From Rhizobium viscosum (lineage in GTDB: Bacteria > Pseudomonadota > Alphaproteobacteria > Rhizobiales > Rhizobiaceae), in contig NZ_JADBEC010000001.1 of NCBI RefSeq assembly GCF_014873945.1, forward strand, positions 2,026,001-2,090,000: a DNA stretch of 64,000 bases, given 5' to 3'. The notes under the pieces were generated by a model. The model saw only the letters and a list, made by a program, of their open reading frames with translations. It was not told where the DNA came from and did not search any database. The position numbers were made by a program, and so were the translations under genes. Positions 1 through 9,218 of the stretch are shown piece after piece (positions within the stretch are counted from its first letter, which is position 1; each line of letters opens with the position of its first letter).

Positions 1-1216
1 CCGCGCTTCCGTTGCCGTCGATGTCGGCGGTGTCATCGTCGGCGGTGGTGCGCCGGTTGTCGTGCAATCCATGACGAACACCGATACGGCGGATGTGGAT
101 TCCACGGTTGCGCAAGTGGCTGCACTCCATCGCGCCGGTTCGGAGCTGGTGCGCATCACCGTCGACCGCGACGAAAGTGCTGCCGCCGTACCGAAGATCC
201 GCGAGCGCCTGCTGCGCCTCGGCATGGACGTGCCGCTGATCGGCGATTTCCACTATATCGGCCACAAGCTGCTTTCCGATCACCCGGCCTGTGCCGAAGC
301 GCTTGCGAAGTATCGCATCAATCCCGGCAATGTCGGGTTCAAGGACAAGAAGGACAAGCAGTTCGCCGAAATCATCGAGATGGCAATCCGCTACAACAAA
401 CCGGTGCGCATCGGGGTCAACTGGGGCTCGCTCGACCAGGAACTATTGACGCAGCTGATGGACAAAAACCAGGCCGAGGGATCGCCGCTTTCGGCCCGGC
501 AGGTGACGCGCGAGGCGATCGTGCAGTCGGCGCTGCTGTCGGCACAACTCGCCGAAGAGATCGGCCTGCCGCGCAACCGTATCATCCTGTCGGCCAAGGT
601 CAGCCAGGTTCAGGACCTGATCGCCGTCAATTCCATGCTCGCCGAACGTTCCAACCACGCGCTGCATCTCGGCTTGACCGAAGCCGGCATGGGCACCAAG
701 GGCATTGTCGCGTCCTCGGCCGCGATGGGCTATGTGCTGCAGAACGGCATCGGCGATACGATCCGCATTTCGCTGACGCCGGAGCCGAATGGCGACCGCA
801 CCCGCGAGGTTCAGGTGGCGCAGGAACTGCTCCAGGTCATGGGTTTCCGCCAGTTCGTGCCCGTCGTCGCGGCCTGTCCCGGCTGTGGGCGTACGACCTC
901 GACGGTATTCCAGGAGCTCGCGCAGAACATCCAGAACGACATCCGAAAGAACATGCCGGTCTGGCGGGAAAAATATCCGGGTGTTGAAGCGCTCAATGTC
1001 GCGGTCATGGGCTGCATCGTCAACGGCCCTGGCGAGAGCAAACATGCCGATATCGGTATTTCGCTTCCCGGCACCGGCGAGACGCCGGCTGCGCCCATCT
1101 TCATCGACGGCAAGAAGGCCCTGACGCTGCGCGGCCCAAATATCGCCTCGGATTTCGAGGCGTTGGTTATCGACTATATCGAGAAGCGATTCGGCCAGAA
1201 GACGGCGGCGGAGTAA
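1..1216 (+). CDS. ispG: 4-hydroxy-3-methylbut-2-en-1-yl diphosphate synthase, 5' partial
   Basis: IspG (GcpE) reduces 2-C-methyl-erythritol cyclodiphosphate to HMBPP, the penultimate step of the MEP isoprenoid pathway in the cytoplasm. The frame is open from base 2, so the start lies outside the window; about 404 codons are visible of a family length near 410, so only a few residues are missing. The core motif VQSMTNTDT is near the N-terminus. The [4Fe-4S] cysteines are seen in ACPGCGRT and [10 protein letters not shown] near the C-terminus. It lies just before the convergent prenyl synthase gene, also isoprenoid-related. The GTG at 62 is internal and not the true start. Confidence 0.95.
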   Translation, partial: RASVAVDVGGVIVGGGAPVVVQSMTNTDTADVDSTVAQVAALHRAGSELVRITVDRDESAAAVPKIRERLLRLGMDVPLIGDFHYIGHKLLSDHPACAEALAKYRINPGNVGFKDKKDKQFAEIIEMAIRYNKPVRIGVNWGSLDQELLTQLMDKNQAEGSPLSARQVTREAIVQSALLSAQLAEEIGLPRNRIILSAKVSQVQDLIAVNSMLAERSNHALHLGLTEAGMGTKGIVASSAAMGYVLQNGIGDTIRISLTPEPNGDRTREVQVAQELLQVMGFRQFVPVVAACPGCGRTTSTVFQELAQNIQNDIRKNMPVWREKYPGVEALNVAVMGCIVNGPGESKHADIGISLPGTGETPAAPIFIDGKKALTLRGPNIASDFEALVIDYIEKRFGQKTAAE

Positions 1217-1272
1217 CTGCTCCGCTTTCGGTGGCCTGCTGCAGCAGGGTTGGATGGTGGCTCTGCTCTGTC

Positions 1273-2187
1273 TCAGCTCTTGCGTTCGGCTATGAAGTGG
1301 GCCGCGGTGATCAACAATGCGGCGCGTTCACCATAGGGGACCAGCAGCTCTTCCGCATCCTCGACATGCCGGCGCAGCTGTTTGTCTGCCCATTCCATAC
1401 CGTGAAGCCCCACGAGCGTTCCCTTGCCGCGGGCAGCATCCTTGCCGGTCGCTTTGCCCATCGTCTTGATATCGGAAGTCAGATCGAGAATATCGTCGGC
1501 AAGCTGGAAGGCGAGGCCGATCTTTTCGCCGAAGCGGCGTAGGCGCTGCCGGTCTTCGGTAGACGCGCCGGCAATGATGGCGCCGGCCTCGCAGGCGAAG
1601 CGGATCAGCGCGCCCGTCTTCATCGCCTGCAGGCGAATGATGCCAGCCTCATTGGGCGCCTGCGTTTCCGCTGCAAGATCAAGGGCCTGTCCGCCGGCCA
1701 TGCCGCCGAGGCCAGCGGCGCGGGCGATCGCCAGAACAAGTTCCGTCTTGCTGCGGTCCGGCAGGTCGGTTTCCGGCGCGGCGATGATATCGAAGGCATA
1801 GGTCAGCAGGCTGTCGCCGGCCAGAATAGCGGTCGCTTCATCGAATTTGATGTGTACGGTCGGCTTGCCGCGGCGCAGGTCGTCGTCGTCCATAGCCGGC
1901 AGATCGTCGTGAACGAGTGAATAGCAATGGATGCACTCGAGTGCCGCGCCGACGCGAAGCGCGGCCTGTCTGTTGCCGCCGAGAAGTGCTGCGCTTTCCA
2001 CGACAAGGAAGGGGCGCAGGCGTTTGCCGCCATTCAGGACGGCGTAGTGCATGGCGCTACGCAAGAGGTCGGGGCGGGCGATCTCGTCGGACAGCTCGGT
2101 AGGAGAGAGCAGGAGATCGAGCAGCGCCTCGATCTCGGCGGCACTGCTTTTCAACCGTGTCTCGAATGTTTCCCGTTTGGCGTCCAT
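1273..2187 (-). CDS. ispA: Polyprenyl synthetase (farnesyl diphosphate synthase type)
   Basis: Short-chain trans-prenyl diphosphate synthase, which condenses IPP with DMAPP/GPP to make FPP for quinones, undecaprenyl-P and hopanoids. The first Asp-rich motif is DDLPAMDDDD, followed by RRGKPT, and the second is LADDILD. Bacterial IspA proteins have the longer first motif with a two-residue insertion, as here. The start is placed at the Met of MDAKRETFE (304 residues, usual for the family); the longer frame to 2223 adds 12 unconvincing residues. It converges with ispG. Chain length cannot be proved from sequence alone, so a GGPP synthase is possible but less likely. Confidence 0.88.
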   Translation of the reverse strand: MDAKRETFETRLKSSAAEIEALLDLLLSPTELSDEIARPDLLRSAMHYAVLNGGKRLRPFLVVESAALLGGNRQAALRVGAALECIHCYSLVHDDLPAMDDDDLRRGKPTVHIKFDEATAILAGDSLLTYAFDIIAAPETDLPDRSKTELVLAIARAAGLGGMAGGQALDLAAETQAPNEAGIIRLQAMKTGALIRFACEAGAIIAGASTEDRQRLRRFGEKIGLAFQLADDILDLTSDIKTMGKATGKDAARGKGTLVGLHGMEWADKQLRRHVEDAEELLVPYGERAALLITAAHFIAERKS

Positions 2188-2321
2188 GCGCGCTCTTTGG
2201 CACGGCAGAACGGCTGCTGGCAACGGAATTGTCGATCATCGTGTCAAGATTTCCGCTGCACTCTGGCAATGCGGGTTTTCAGGCGGTATGACAACGACCA
2301 GGGCGAAATCGGACTGGGACA

Positions 2322-3059
2322 TTGGATATAGCGCCGCAGACAGAGGAAAGCGTCGAGGCGCCGGTTCACCGGCGTTGGCTTGGAGACCGCCAGGTGCTGA
2401 AACGCATTGTTCTTGCCGTTCTGGCCGTGCTGCTTTTGCCCTATGTGCTGATCTTTGTCTATCTGCTGCCCTTCATCCATCCGATTTCGACGCTGATGCT
2501 GCGCGATCTCATGCTTCTGCGCGGTTACGACCGGCAGTGGGTGTCGATCGATGATGTTGCGCCGGTGCTCGTGCAATCGGTGATGATGTCGGAAGACGGG
2601 CAATATTGCTTTCACGGCGGTGTCGATTGGGGCGAGATGCGTATGCTGGTCGAAGACACGCTGAAGGGCCAGGAGACGCGCGGCGGCAGCACGATTCCCA
2701 TGCAGACGGCGAAGAACCTCTTCCTCTGGAACAGCCGCTCCTTCATCCGCAAGGGATTGGAACTGCCGTTGGCCGTCGGCTCCGACTTCGTCTGGTCGAA
2801 GCGGCGACTGATGGAGATTTATCTCAATATCGCCGAATGGGGGCCAGGCATCTACGGCATCGAGGCAGCGGCACAGTATCACTTCAAGGTGCCTGCCTCG
2901 AAGCTTACGCGCCGCCAGGCATCGTTGCTTGCGGTTTCGCTGCCGAACCCGATCGATCGCAATGCCGGAAAACCCGAGCGAGGGCTACGCAGGCTTGCAT
3001 CGCTCATCGAACGGCGGGCGCAGGGCTCGGGCGATTACATCAAGTGTATCTATGATTGA
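2322..3059 (+). CDS. mtgA: Monofunctional biosynthetic peptidoglycan transglycosylase
   Basis: GT51 glycosyltransferase that polymerises lipid II into glycan strands at the inner membrane, without a transpeptidase domain. Residues about 28-50 form one N-terminal membrane anchor. The GT51 motifs follow: [14 protein letters not shown], with the catalytic Glu; [31 protein letters not shown]; and [19 protein letters not shown]. The 245-residue length fits MtgA. The start is a TTG with a poor ribosome site, so the exact N-terminus is uncertain. It is divergent from ispA. Confidence 0.92.
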   Translation: MDIAPQTEESVEAPVHRRWLGDRQVLKRIVLAVLAVLLLPYVLIFVYLLPFIHPISTLMLRDLMLLRGYDRQWVSIDDVAPVLVQSVMMSEDGQYCFHGGVDWGEMRMLVEDTLKGQETRGGSTIPMQTAKNLFLWNSRSFIRKGLELPLAVGSDFVWSKRRLMEIYLNIAEWGPGIYGIEAAAQYHFKVPASKLTRRQASLLAVSLPNPIDRNAGKPERGLRRLASLIERRAQGSGDYIKCIYD

Positions 3060-3155
3060 TATCAGAACTTGTCGTTGGTAGCGGCAAGCGTCATCTGACA
3101 TTCTTGATCCTGCCATATGGGCGAATGCATCAGCAATCAAAGCCCCGAGTCGCCC

Positions 3156-3878
3156 ATGACCACCACGACACTTTCGCCCGAGCTGCTTCAGTATTCGAAG
3201 ACCCATAATCCGGCTCCGCCGCGGCATCTCGGCTCCCGCTATCACAAGCTCGGCGGCTTCTTGCCGGAGCAGGGTAACACGATCGTCTGCCATCCCCCGC
3301 GGGGCTCAAAAACGCAGCAGGTGCTGATCGAAGCGCGTGAGAGATATCTGGCGATGCCCGAGGCACCACAATTCATCTTCACGCCAATAACCAGCCTCCA
3401 CATGACGCTCTTTGAAGGCGTGATCGAGACCGGCCGCAAAGAGAACCATTGGCCTGATAATATTCCGCTCGATACGCCGATCGACGATATGACGGAGCTC
3501 ATGGGCGCGCGGCTCGAAGGCTTCACGATGTTCGATCCGTTCAAGGTCGCGATCGTCGAAGCCCGTCCGTCCGGCCTGCTCCTCGATGGGGCGACAGAGG
3601 ATGACCGCAAGGTTATGCGCGCCTGGCGCGATGCCTTCGCCGATCTCCTGGGTTACCGTCAGCCCAACCATGAGAATTACAAGTTCCACATGACCTTCAC
3701 CTATGCGATCGAGCGGCTGGAAGACGAGGCGCTGCCGCGCTGGCAGGCGATGCTTGACGAGGTGACAGAGGACATCCGCAGCAAGGCGCCGGTCCTGGAA
3801 CTCAATCCGCCGGCCTTCTGCGTGTTCGAGGATATGAACCACTTCCACGAACTGCTGATCTTCGATTTCGAACCTTGA
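3156..3878 (+). CDS. DUF1868-type protein, 2H phosphoesterase fold
   Basis: A protein of about 240 residues resembling the DUF1868 family of Rhizobiales. Two H-x-T motifs about 100 residues apart (LHMTL and FHMTF) are the hallmark of the 2H phosphoesterase superfamily, to which RNA 2',3'-cyclic phosphodiesterases and 2'-5' RNA ligases belong, so a nucleotide or RNA-end substrate is plausible. The actual substrate is unknown. A start at 3117 in the same frame is possible and would add 13 residues. The GST gene begins 12 bases downstream, so the two are probably co-transcribed. Confidence 0.75.
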   Translation: MTTTTLSPELLQYSKTHNPAPPRHLGSRYHKLGGFLPEQGNTIVCHPPRGSKTQQVLIEARERYLAMPEAPQFIFTPITSLHMTLFEGVIETGRKENHWPDNIPLDTPIDDMTELMGARLEGFTMFDPFKVAIVEARPSGLLLDGATEDDRKVMRAWRDAFADLLGYRQPNHENYKFHMTFTYAIERLEDEALPRWQAMLDEVTEDIRSKAPVLELNPPAFCVFEDMNHFHELLIFDFEP

Positions 3879-3890
3879 CAGGACCACACC

Positions 3891-4538
3891 ATGGACAAGC
3901 TGACGCTCTATATCGCCAATAAGAACTACTCTTCCTGGTCGTTCCGGCCGTGGATGGCGCTGACGGGCGGCGGCATCGATTTCGAGGAAGTGTTGATCCC
4001 CTTCGATTATCCAAACGGCAATCCCAACATCAAGGCGGTCTCGCCGAGCGGCCACGTGCACTTGCTGCAGCACGGTGCTCTGAAGATCTGGGAATCCTTT
4101 GCGATTATCGAATATGTGGCCGAGCTCTATCCCGATGCCGGGTTGCTTCCGAAGGATCGTGCCGAGCGGGCGCTCGCCCGTTCGGTCTCCGCCGAGATGA
4201 TGTCGAGCTTCCGGGTGCTGCGCAACGCTTGCCCGATGAATATTCGCCGGCCAAAGGGCAAGATCGCGATGCCTGGCGGCGTCTCTGCCGATATCAGTCG
4301 CATCCAGACAATCTGGCGTGATCTACTGCAGAAATCCGGTGGACCGTTCCTCTTCGGTGCATTCAGTGGAGTGGATGCGATGTTTGCGCCTGTCGTCAAT
4401 CGCTTCGATATCTATGATCTCGTCAGCAGCGCCGATACACTGGCTTACATGAACGTGATGAAGGCGCATCCGGCCTGGCGGAAGTGGGAAGAAGCGGCCC
4501 GCGCCGAGCGTTGGATCGTGCCGGAAGACGAAGTCTGA
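3891..4538 (+). CDS. Glutathione S-transferase family protein
   Basis: A 215-residue cytosolic GST. The N-terminal thioredoxin-like half has NKNYSSWSFRPWMAL, with the serine expected near the glutathione thiol, and SPSGHVHLLQ plus WESFAIIEYVAELYP for glutathione binding (cis-Pro variant and the ESxAI motif). The C-terminal half is helical. An AGGA ribosome site precedes the ATG. Substrate unknown; many rhizobial GSTs of this type are uncharacterised. It follows the 2H phosphoesterase-like gene closely. Confidence 0.85.
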   Translation: MDKLTLYIANKNYSSWSFRPWMALTGGGIDFEEVLIPFDYPNGNPNIKAVSPSGHVHLLQHGALKIWESFAIIEYVAELYPDAGLLPKDRAERALARSVSAEMMSSFRVLRNACPMNIRRPKGKIAMPGGVSADISRIQTIWRDLLQKSGGPFLFGAFSGVDAMFAPVVNRFDIYDLVSSADTLAYMNVMKAHPAWRKWEEAARAERWIVPEDEV

Positions 4539-4693
4539 GCGGAGAATCAGAGGCATCGCAAAAAATACATATGGGGACTGGTCAAGGCCGCCCCTTGCAT
4601 GTATAAGCGCGCAAAATTCCGAAATCGCGACATGTCCGTTTCGGCCGCCAGTCTGGCCGTGGGAATGTTTTGCCCGCAAGTGGAGTAAGAAAA

Positions 4694-4879
4694 ATGGCTG
4701 TACCGAAGAGAAAAACGAGCCCGTCCAAGCGCGGCATGCGCCGTTCGGCTGATGCGCTGAAGGCTCCGACCTACGTCGAAGACAAGAACTCCGGCGAGCT
4801 GCGCCGCCCGCACCATATCGATCTGAAGACCGGTATGTACCGTGGCCGTCAGGTTCTGACGCCGAAGGAAAACGCATAA
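4694..4879 (+). CDS. rpmF: 50S ribosomal protein L32
   Basis: A 61-residue basic protein starting [18 protein letters not shown], the standard L32 N-terminus. It ends in LTPKENA. It lacks the paired zinc cysteines of C+ L32 paralogs, as usual in alphaproteobacteria. The start at 4694 has a GGAGTAAG ribosome site; the longer frame from 4670 is an artefact. A strong terminator follows. It stands alone here, without plsX or fabH next to it. Confidence 0.96.
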   Translation: MAVPKRKTSPSKRGMRRSADALKAPTYVEDKNSGELRRPHHIDLKTGMYRGRQVLTPKENA

Positions 4880-4911
4880 TTCTTTATGCGGCTTGTCCGA
4901 TGAAAGTTTTG

Positions 4912-4938
4912 AAGGCCGGCTCAATGCCGGCCTTTTTC
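4912..4938 (+). terminator. Rho-independent terminator of rpmF
   Basis: Inverted repeat AAGGCCGGC / GCCGGCCTT with a 5-base loop followed directly by a T-tract, 33 bases after the rpmF stop. Confidence 0.9.
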
Positions 4939-5024
4939 TTTTCAAGATATTATAATCTTCGGTGTCTTGAAGTGAGACACTGATATCAGGCAGTATTCCC
5001 GCGAGATCGGGGAGGTATTTCTGC

Positions 5025-5432
5025 ATGATTAACACAATACCGCTGATGGTTATTCCATTTATTCTTTACAATCTGGCGATGCTGGGCCTGATGGGCGGTG
5101 GCGGTATTCCGTCGCTCCAGCATGACGTGATCGTGCTGTCGATGCTTTCGGGCGCAATCTGGAGCATGGCGCTCGGCGATCTCTTCATCGTCGTGGCGCT
5201 CGTCGTACTCTTCTTCGAGATCCTGAAGGCAACCCGGAACGGTTCCGGCAACCTCATCAATCATATGCTGTCGATGCTGGTCTTCATCGCCTTCCTGGTC
5301 GAGTTTCTGCTCGTCCAGGATGCGGCGACCCAGGTTTTCTTCATCCTGATGACCATTGCGCTGATCGACGTGATCGGCGGCTTTGCGGTGTCGATCCGCA
5401 GCGCCGGCCGGGACGTTTCGATTGGCCTATAG
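5025..5432 (+). CDS. Small integral membrane protein of unknown function
   Basis: A 135-residue protein with about four hydrophobic segments: residues 5-25, 40-65, 75-97 and 100-122. A GGGGAGG ribosome site precedes the ATG. It looks like the short 'hypothetical membrane protein' families common in Rhizobiaceae, but I do not recognise a named domain. Its stop overlaps the stop of the convergent phaR gene by six bases, and it follows rpmF after that gene's terminator, so it is probably a single-gene unit. Confidence 0.7.
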   Translation: MINTIPLMVIPFILYNLAMLGLMGGGGIPSLQHDVIVLSMLSGAIWSMALGDLFIVVALVVLFFEILKATRNGSGNLINHMLSMLVFIAFLVEFLLVQDAATQVFFILMTIALIDVIGGFAVSIRSAGRDVSIGL

Positions 5433-5999
5433 GTTGTCGAGCTTGTTCTGCAGCGCGCGCAGCTGTTCCTTCAGCTCGTCGATGTCCTTCGCCTCTGCCT
5501 TGCGGCTTTCCTTTGGCGGCGGCGTCATGAAGGGCGAGAACATCTGCATGGCCTGCTGGAACATCTCGGTATTCCGGCGGACCTGCTCCTCGACCATCTG
5601 CATGGGAAGCTGCAGGTTCTTGCCGAGCGGCGTTTCACCGAAGGCACGGTTCACCTGCTCGCGGATCTGCGACTGCTGTTCCGTGAAAGCGCGCATGGAA
5701 TGTTCCAGGAAGCTCGGAACGACCATCTGCATCTGGTCGCCATAGTAGGTAATCAGCTGGCGCAGGAAGGAGATCGGAAGCAGCGTGTTGCCGGTCTTCG
5801 ATTCCTGCTCGAAAATAATCTGGGTCAGTACCGAATGCGTGATGTCGTCACCGCTTTTGGCGTCCTGAACAACAAAATCCTCCCCCTTCTTCACCATCTC
5901 CGCCAGGTCTTCCAGCGTCACGTAAGTGCTGGTGCCTGTATTATAGAGGCGGCGATTGGCATATTTCTTTATTACGATCTGACCCTCAGTCTTCGCCAT
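5427..5999 (-). CDS. phaR: Polyhydroxyalkanoate synthesis repressor
   Basis: PhaR (AniA in rhizobia) binds DNA and PHB granules and couples carbon flow to PHB accumulation. The N-terminus, IVIKKYANRRLYNTGTSTY, is the PHB/PHA DNA-binding accumulation-regulator domain, followed by the accumulation-regulatory helical region. A C-terminal coiled coil (DIDELKEQLRALQNKL) fits oligomerisation. The start at 5999 gives 190 residues and has a GGGAG ribosome site; the longer frame to 6245 is not supported. It is divergent from phbA, its expected target region, across 233 bases that carry two CTGCAG sites 41 bases apart (6136 and 6177). These resemble the TGC-rich sites reported for PhaR, but that is weak evidence. 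Confidence 0.93.
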   Translation of the reverse strand: MAKTEGQIVIKKYANRRLYNTGTSTYVTLEDLAEMVKKGEDFVVQDAKSGDDITHSVLTQIIFEQESKTGNTLLPISFLRQLITYYGDQMQMVVPSFLEHSMRAFTEQQSQIREQVNRAFGETPLGKNLQLPMQMVEEQVRRNTEMFQQAMQMFSPFMTPPPKESRKAEAKDIDELKEQLRALQNKLDNL

Positions 6000-6232
6000 A
6001 TCAGTCTCCCGAACCCCGTCTGATTGTATGGATACTCCTCCACCAGAGACTGTAGACGCAAAAGAAGGGCGGTGACAATCTCTTTGTGCGATGCGGCAAG
6101 CCCTTTCCCTGTACGGATAAATCCATTCGAGGGCGCTGCAGCAAATGGTGGAATGGTCTTGGCATTTGACTTGCGCCTGCAGCTTTGTCAGTTTCCACTT
6201 ATATGTGTGACGAGAAACGAGGAAACCACCCC

Positions 6233-7414
6233 ATGAGCAGTTCATCCGTCGTCATCGCCAGCGCAGCGCGCACCGCTGTCGGTTCCTTTAACGGTGCTTT
6301 CGGCACAATTCCCGCTCACGAGCTCGGCGCAGCCGCCGTCAAGGGCGCGCTGGAGCGGGCAAGTGTTTCCCCCGAAGACGTGGACGAGGTTATCCTTGGC
6401 CAGGTCCTGCAGGCCGGCGAGGGCCAGAACCCCGCTCGCCAGGCGGCGATGAAGGCTGGTGTTCCCAAGGAGGCGACGGCCTGGAGCGTCAATCAGCTCT
6501 GTGGTTCCGGTCTGCGTGCCGTTGCCCTCGGCATGCAGCAGATCGCGCTCGGCGATGCGAAGATCATCGTCGCCGGCGGTCAGGAATCCATGTCGATGGC
6601 GCCACATGCAGCGCATTTGCGCGGTGGCGTGAAGATGGGCGACATGAAGATGATCGACACCATGATCAAGGACGGTCTGACCGACGCCTTTTACGGCTAT
6701 CACATGGGCGTTACTGCTGAAAATATCGCACGCCAGTGGCAGCTTTCACGCGACGATCAGGACCAGTTCGCCGTCAGCTCGCAGAACAAGGCCGAAGCAG
6801 CGCAGAAGGCTGGCCGCTTCAGGGACGAAATCGTTCCCTTCGTCATTCAGGGCCGCAAGGGCGATGTGACCGTCGATGCCGACGAATATATCCGCCACGG
6901 CGCGACGTTGGAGGCTATGGCCAAGCTGCGGCCGGCCTTCGACAAGGATGGCACGGTGACCGCGGCGAACGCTTCCGGTCTCAACGACGGCGCTGCCGCA
7001 GCCGTGCTGATGAGCGAAGCGGAAGCATCGCGACGCGGCATCCAGCCGCTTGCCCGCATCGTTTCCTGGGCAACAGCCGGTGTCGATCCGCAGGTCATGG
7101 GGACTGGCCCGATCCCCGCCTCCCGCAAGGCTCTGGAAAAGGCCGGCTGGTCCGTTGCCGATCTAGACCTCGTCGAGGCCAATGAAGCCTTCGCGGCCCA
7201 AGCCTGCGCCGTGAACAAGGATCTCGGCTGGGATCCTGATATCGTCAACGTCAATGGTGGCGCGATCGCGATCGGTCATCCGATCGGCGCTTCGGGTGCG
7301 CGCGTCCTCAACACGCTACTCTTCGAAATGAAGCGCCGCGGCGCCAAAAAGGGTCTCGCAACACTGTGCATCGGCGGCGGCATGGGTGTCGCGATGTGCT
7401 TCGAGGCGATGTAA
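6233..7414 (+). CDS. phbA: Acetyl-CoA acetyltransferase (beta-ketothiolase)
   Basis: Condenses two acetyl-CoA to acetoacetyl-CoA, the first PHB step; cytoplasmic tetramer. Thiolase signatures are present: the acyl-accepting Cys in [29 protein letters not shown] with the catalytic His, and the C-terminal CIGGGMG with the second Cys. At 393 residues it is normal length. The ATG at 6233 has a GAGGA ribosome site; the frame upstream to 6185 is not needed. phbB follows after 67 bases, and the repressor gene phaR is divergent. Confidence 0.96.
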   Translation: MSSSSVVIASAARTAVGSFNGAFGTIPAHELGAAAVKGALERASVSPEDVDEVILGQVLQAGEGQNPARQAAMKAGVPKEATAWSVNQLCGSGLRAVALGMQQIALGDAKIIVAGGQESMSMAPHAAHLRGGVKMGDMKMIDTMIKDGLTDAFYGYHMGVTAENIARQWQLSRDDQDQFAVSSQNKAEAAQKAGRFRDEIVPFVIQGRKGDVTVDADEYIRHGATLEAMAKLRPAFDKDGTVTAANASGLNDGAAAAVLMSEAEASRRGIQPLARIVSWATAGVDPQVMGTGPIPASRKALEKAGWSVADLDLVEANEAFAAQACAVNKDLGWDPDIVNVNGGAIAIGHPIGASGARVLNTLLFEMKRRGAKKGLATLCIGGGMGVAMCFEAM

Positions 7415-7481
7415 ATAGCGTACGATGCATGTTTCATAAGGCCTGCGCGCGAGCGGGCCAACAACAGCAGGGGAGCGGAAC

Positions 7482-8207
7482 ATGAGCAGAGTGGCTTTGG
7501 TCACTGGTGGTACGCGCGGCATTGGCGCGGCAATTTCGATGGCACTCAGGAATGCCGGCTATAAGGTCGCAGCAAACTATGCCGGCAATGATGAAAAGGC
7601 CAAGGCATTTCATGATGTTACCGGCGTGCCGGTCTTCAAGTGGGACGTATCCGACTATGTTGCCTGCGGGGAAGGTATTGCAAGGGTCCAGGACGAACTC
7701 GGTCCGGTCGATATCCTCGTCAACAATGCCGGCATCACGCGCGATGCGATGTTTCACAAGATGACGCCGCAGCAGTGGCATGAGGTGATCAATACCAACC
7801 TCACCGGCCTCTTCAATATGACGCACCATGTCTGGAGCGGCATGCGTGACCGCAGCTTTGGCCGCATCGTCAATATCTCCTCCATCAACGGCCAGAAGGG
7901 CCAGATGGGGCAGGTGAACTATTCTGCCGCCAAAGCCGGCGACCTCGGGTTTACCAAGGCGCTTGCCCAGGAAGGTGCGGTCAAGAACATCACCGTCAAT
8001 GCCATCTGCCCCGGTTATATCGGGACGGAGATGGTGCTTGCGGTGCCGGAAAAGGTGCTGAATGAGAAGATCATTCCGCAAATCCCGGTTGGGCGCCTCG
8101 GCGAACCCGAGGAGATCGCGCGCTGCGTGACCTTCCTCGTTTCCGACGATGCCGGGTTCATCACCGGTTCGACATTAACAGCCAATGGTGGTCAGTTCTT
8201 CGTCTGA
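7482..8207 (+). CDS. phbB: Acetoacetyl-CoA reductase (NADPH)
   Basis: Short-chain dehydrogenase that reduces acetoacetyl-CoA to (R)-3-hydroxybutyryl-CoA, the second PHB step. The cofactor motif is GGTRGIG near the N-terminus, then NNAGITRD. The active-site Ser, Tyr and Lys lie in NISSINGQKGQMGQVNYSAAK. The 241-residue length and the C-terminal ANGGQFFV are typical of PhbB. A GGGGAGCGG ribosome site precedes the ATG. Operonic with phbA; the PHB synthase phbC is not in the window. Confidence 0.96.
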   Translation: MSRVALVTGGTRGIGAAISMALRNAGYKVAANYAGNDEKAKAFHDVTGVPVFKWDVSDYVACGEGIARVQDELGPVDILVNNAGITRDAMFHKMTPQQWHEVINTNLTGLFNMTHHVWSGMRDRSFGRIVNISSINGQKGQMGQVNYSAAKAGDLGFTKALAQEGAVKNITVNAICPGYIGTEMVLAVPEKVLNEKIIPQIPVGRLGEPEEIARCVTFLVSDDAGFITGSTLTANGGQFFV

Positions 8208-8335
8208 GCCTGTTTCTTCTGACTGTGAGCGTAGTTGCTCGGGAAGCTGCCGGCACTGTCATAGGGGCCGGCAGATGCGCCATAGGCCGCGAAGCAATGG
8301 GTGATGAGGGCGGCGGTTGCGACGATCCTGTTCAT
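8192..8335 (-). CDS. Small exported protein, 47 residues
   Basis: A short reading frame read directly from the sequence. It begins MNRIVATAALITHCFAAYGA, a plausible Sec signal peptide with predicted cleavage after ASA, leaving a mature peptide near 25 residues (GPYDSAGSFPSN and a basic tail). The ribosome site AGGAAG lies 8 bases before the ATG. Its last 16 bases overlap the 3' end of phbB on the other strand. Similar small exported peptides with a 'DSAGS.SNY' stretch occur in Rhizobiaceae as hypothetical proteins; I cannot name a family. Confidence 0.55.
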   Translation of the reverse strand: MNRIVATAALITHCFAAYGASAGPYDSAGSFPSNYAHSQKKQAQTKN

Positions 8336-8402
8336 GGTCGTGTCTTCCTGCGGACGCGCGCTCGGATAGTTGCTGTCACGCGGTTTCGGTTCATTGATCG
8401 AG

Positions 8403-8549
8403 TCAGGCGTTTGGATGACGCCGTCTATTGGCTTTGACGGGCACTTTCTGGACGGAGCGGTCCTGGCTGCGGAGGGCAGCGACGGCCGTCGTGAGGAAGG
8501 CCGAGGCGATCAGGATGGAGATCGCGGAATTCAGGAAAATCTGGGCCAT
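8403..8549 (-). CDS. Small single-span membrane protein, 48 residues
   Basis: Reading frame seen directly: residues 4-26 (IFLNSAISILIASAFLTTAV) form one hydrophobic segment, followed by a basic tail (KANRRRHPNA). An AAAGGAACG ribosome site sits about 9 bases before the ATG. It lies 67 bases upstream of the 47-residue exported protein on the same strand, so the two may share a transcript. No known family recognised. Confidence 0.5.
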   Translation of the reverse strand: MAQIFLNSAISILIASAFLTTAVAALRSQDRSVQKVPVKANRRRHPNA

Positions 8550-8657
8550 GGTAGCGTTCCTTTGTAATCACGGGCGGCACATGCTCTGCCCTGCGATGTT
8601 GAAAGGAATATGGGCTTGGTGCTGGCGGCGCGGTAGATTTGACTTCAGCGACCGATC

Positions 8658-8674
8658 GTCAACGCGGCGTTGAC
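8658..8674. repeat. 17-base palindrome upstream of small-protein genes
   Basis: GTCAACGC-G-GCGTTGAC is a perfect dyad about 110 bases upstream of the 48-residue membrane-protein gene. It could be an operator; no T-tract follows on either strand, so a terminator is less likely. Confidence 0.4.
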
Positions 8675-8689
8675 GACAAAAGCGCTCAA

Positions 8690-8715
8690 GAAAAACGGGC
8701 GCCGAAGCGCCCGTT
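8690..8715 (-). terminator. Terminator of the glycine-zipper gene
   Basis: On the minus strand, AACGGGCGC / GCGCCCGTT with a 4-base loop runs straight into a T-run; it lies about 26 bases after the stop of the 8742-8996 gene. Confidence 0.75.
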
Positions 8716-8741
8716 GAAAATTTCCGATGGGCCGATGCTGA

Positions 8742-8996
8742 TTAGCGGCAACGCGCTTCGTAGCGGCGACCGTAGCGGTCGCGATAGATGCAGTAGCCGC
8801 GGCGTTCAACCGACTGGCCGATCAGTGCGCCTGTCAGACCGCCGGCGACTGCGCCGACTGCCGCGCCACCCCAGCTATTGCTGACAGCGCCACCGATGAT
8901 AGCGCCCGTGCCAGCACCAATTGCCGTGCCCTGCTCCGTTGGGGTGCAGGATGCGAGAGCGCCAATGAGAGCGCAGCTAAGGATGATCTTCTTCAT
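8742..8996 (-). CDS. Glycine-zipper lipoprotein, 84 residues
   Basis: A small envelope lipoprotein. The signal peptide MKKIILSCALIGALASC ends in a lipobox (LASC), so Cys17 should be lipidated. Residues 23-62 form a glycine zipper with repeated G-x-x-x-G spacing (GTAIGAGTGAIIGGA, GGAAVGAVAGGLTGA), as in SlyB/OmpA-linker-like and Rickettsia 17-kDa-type proteins. The C-terminus, YCIYRDRYGRRYEARCR, is rich in Tyr and Arg with two Cys. Role unknown; such proteins often stabilise the outer membrane under stress. Confidence 0.75.
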   Translation of the reverse strand: MKKIILSCALIGALASCTPTEQGTAIGAGTGAIIGGAVSNSWGGAAVGAVAGGLTGALIGQSVERRGYCIYRDRYGRRYEARCR

Positions 8997-9022
8997 GTCT
9001 CAACTCCCCAGGTTACCGGCCT

Positions 9023-9178
9023 TTAAATTCGGCCCATCAGTACAAGAATGATAATGATGACGAGAACTAACCCCAAACCACCGGAAGGTCCATAGCCCCA
9101 GCCGCGGCTATAACCCCAATTCGGCAAGGCGCCAATCAACAACAGAATAAGGATAATAAGAAGTATCGTGCCAAGCAT
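9023..9178 (-). CDS. DUF3309 small membrane protein, 51 residues
   Basis: MLGTILLIILILLLIGALP, then a W/G/Y-rich middle (NWGYSRGWGYGPSGG) and a second hydrophobic segment ending LMGRI, is the pattern of the DUF3309 family. It should form a two-helix hairpin in the membrane. Function unknown. A sequence matching an EcfG (general stress sigma factor) promoter lies just upstream on the minus strand, so it is probably stress-induced. Confidence 0.8.
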   Translation of the reverse strand: MLGTILLIILILLLIGALPNWGYSRGWGYGPSGGLGLVLVIIIILVLMGRI

Positions 9179-9218
9179 GGTGTTTGTCCTGTCTCATCCT
9201 CATTTCGACTGGACTAGA

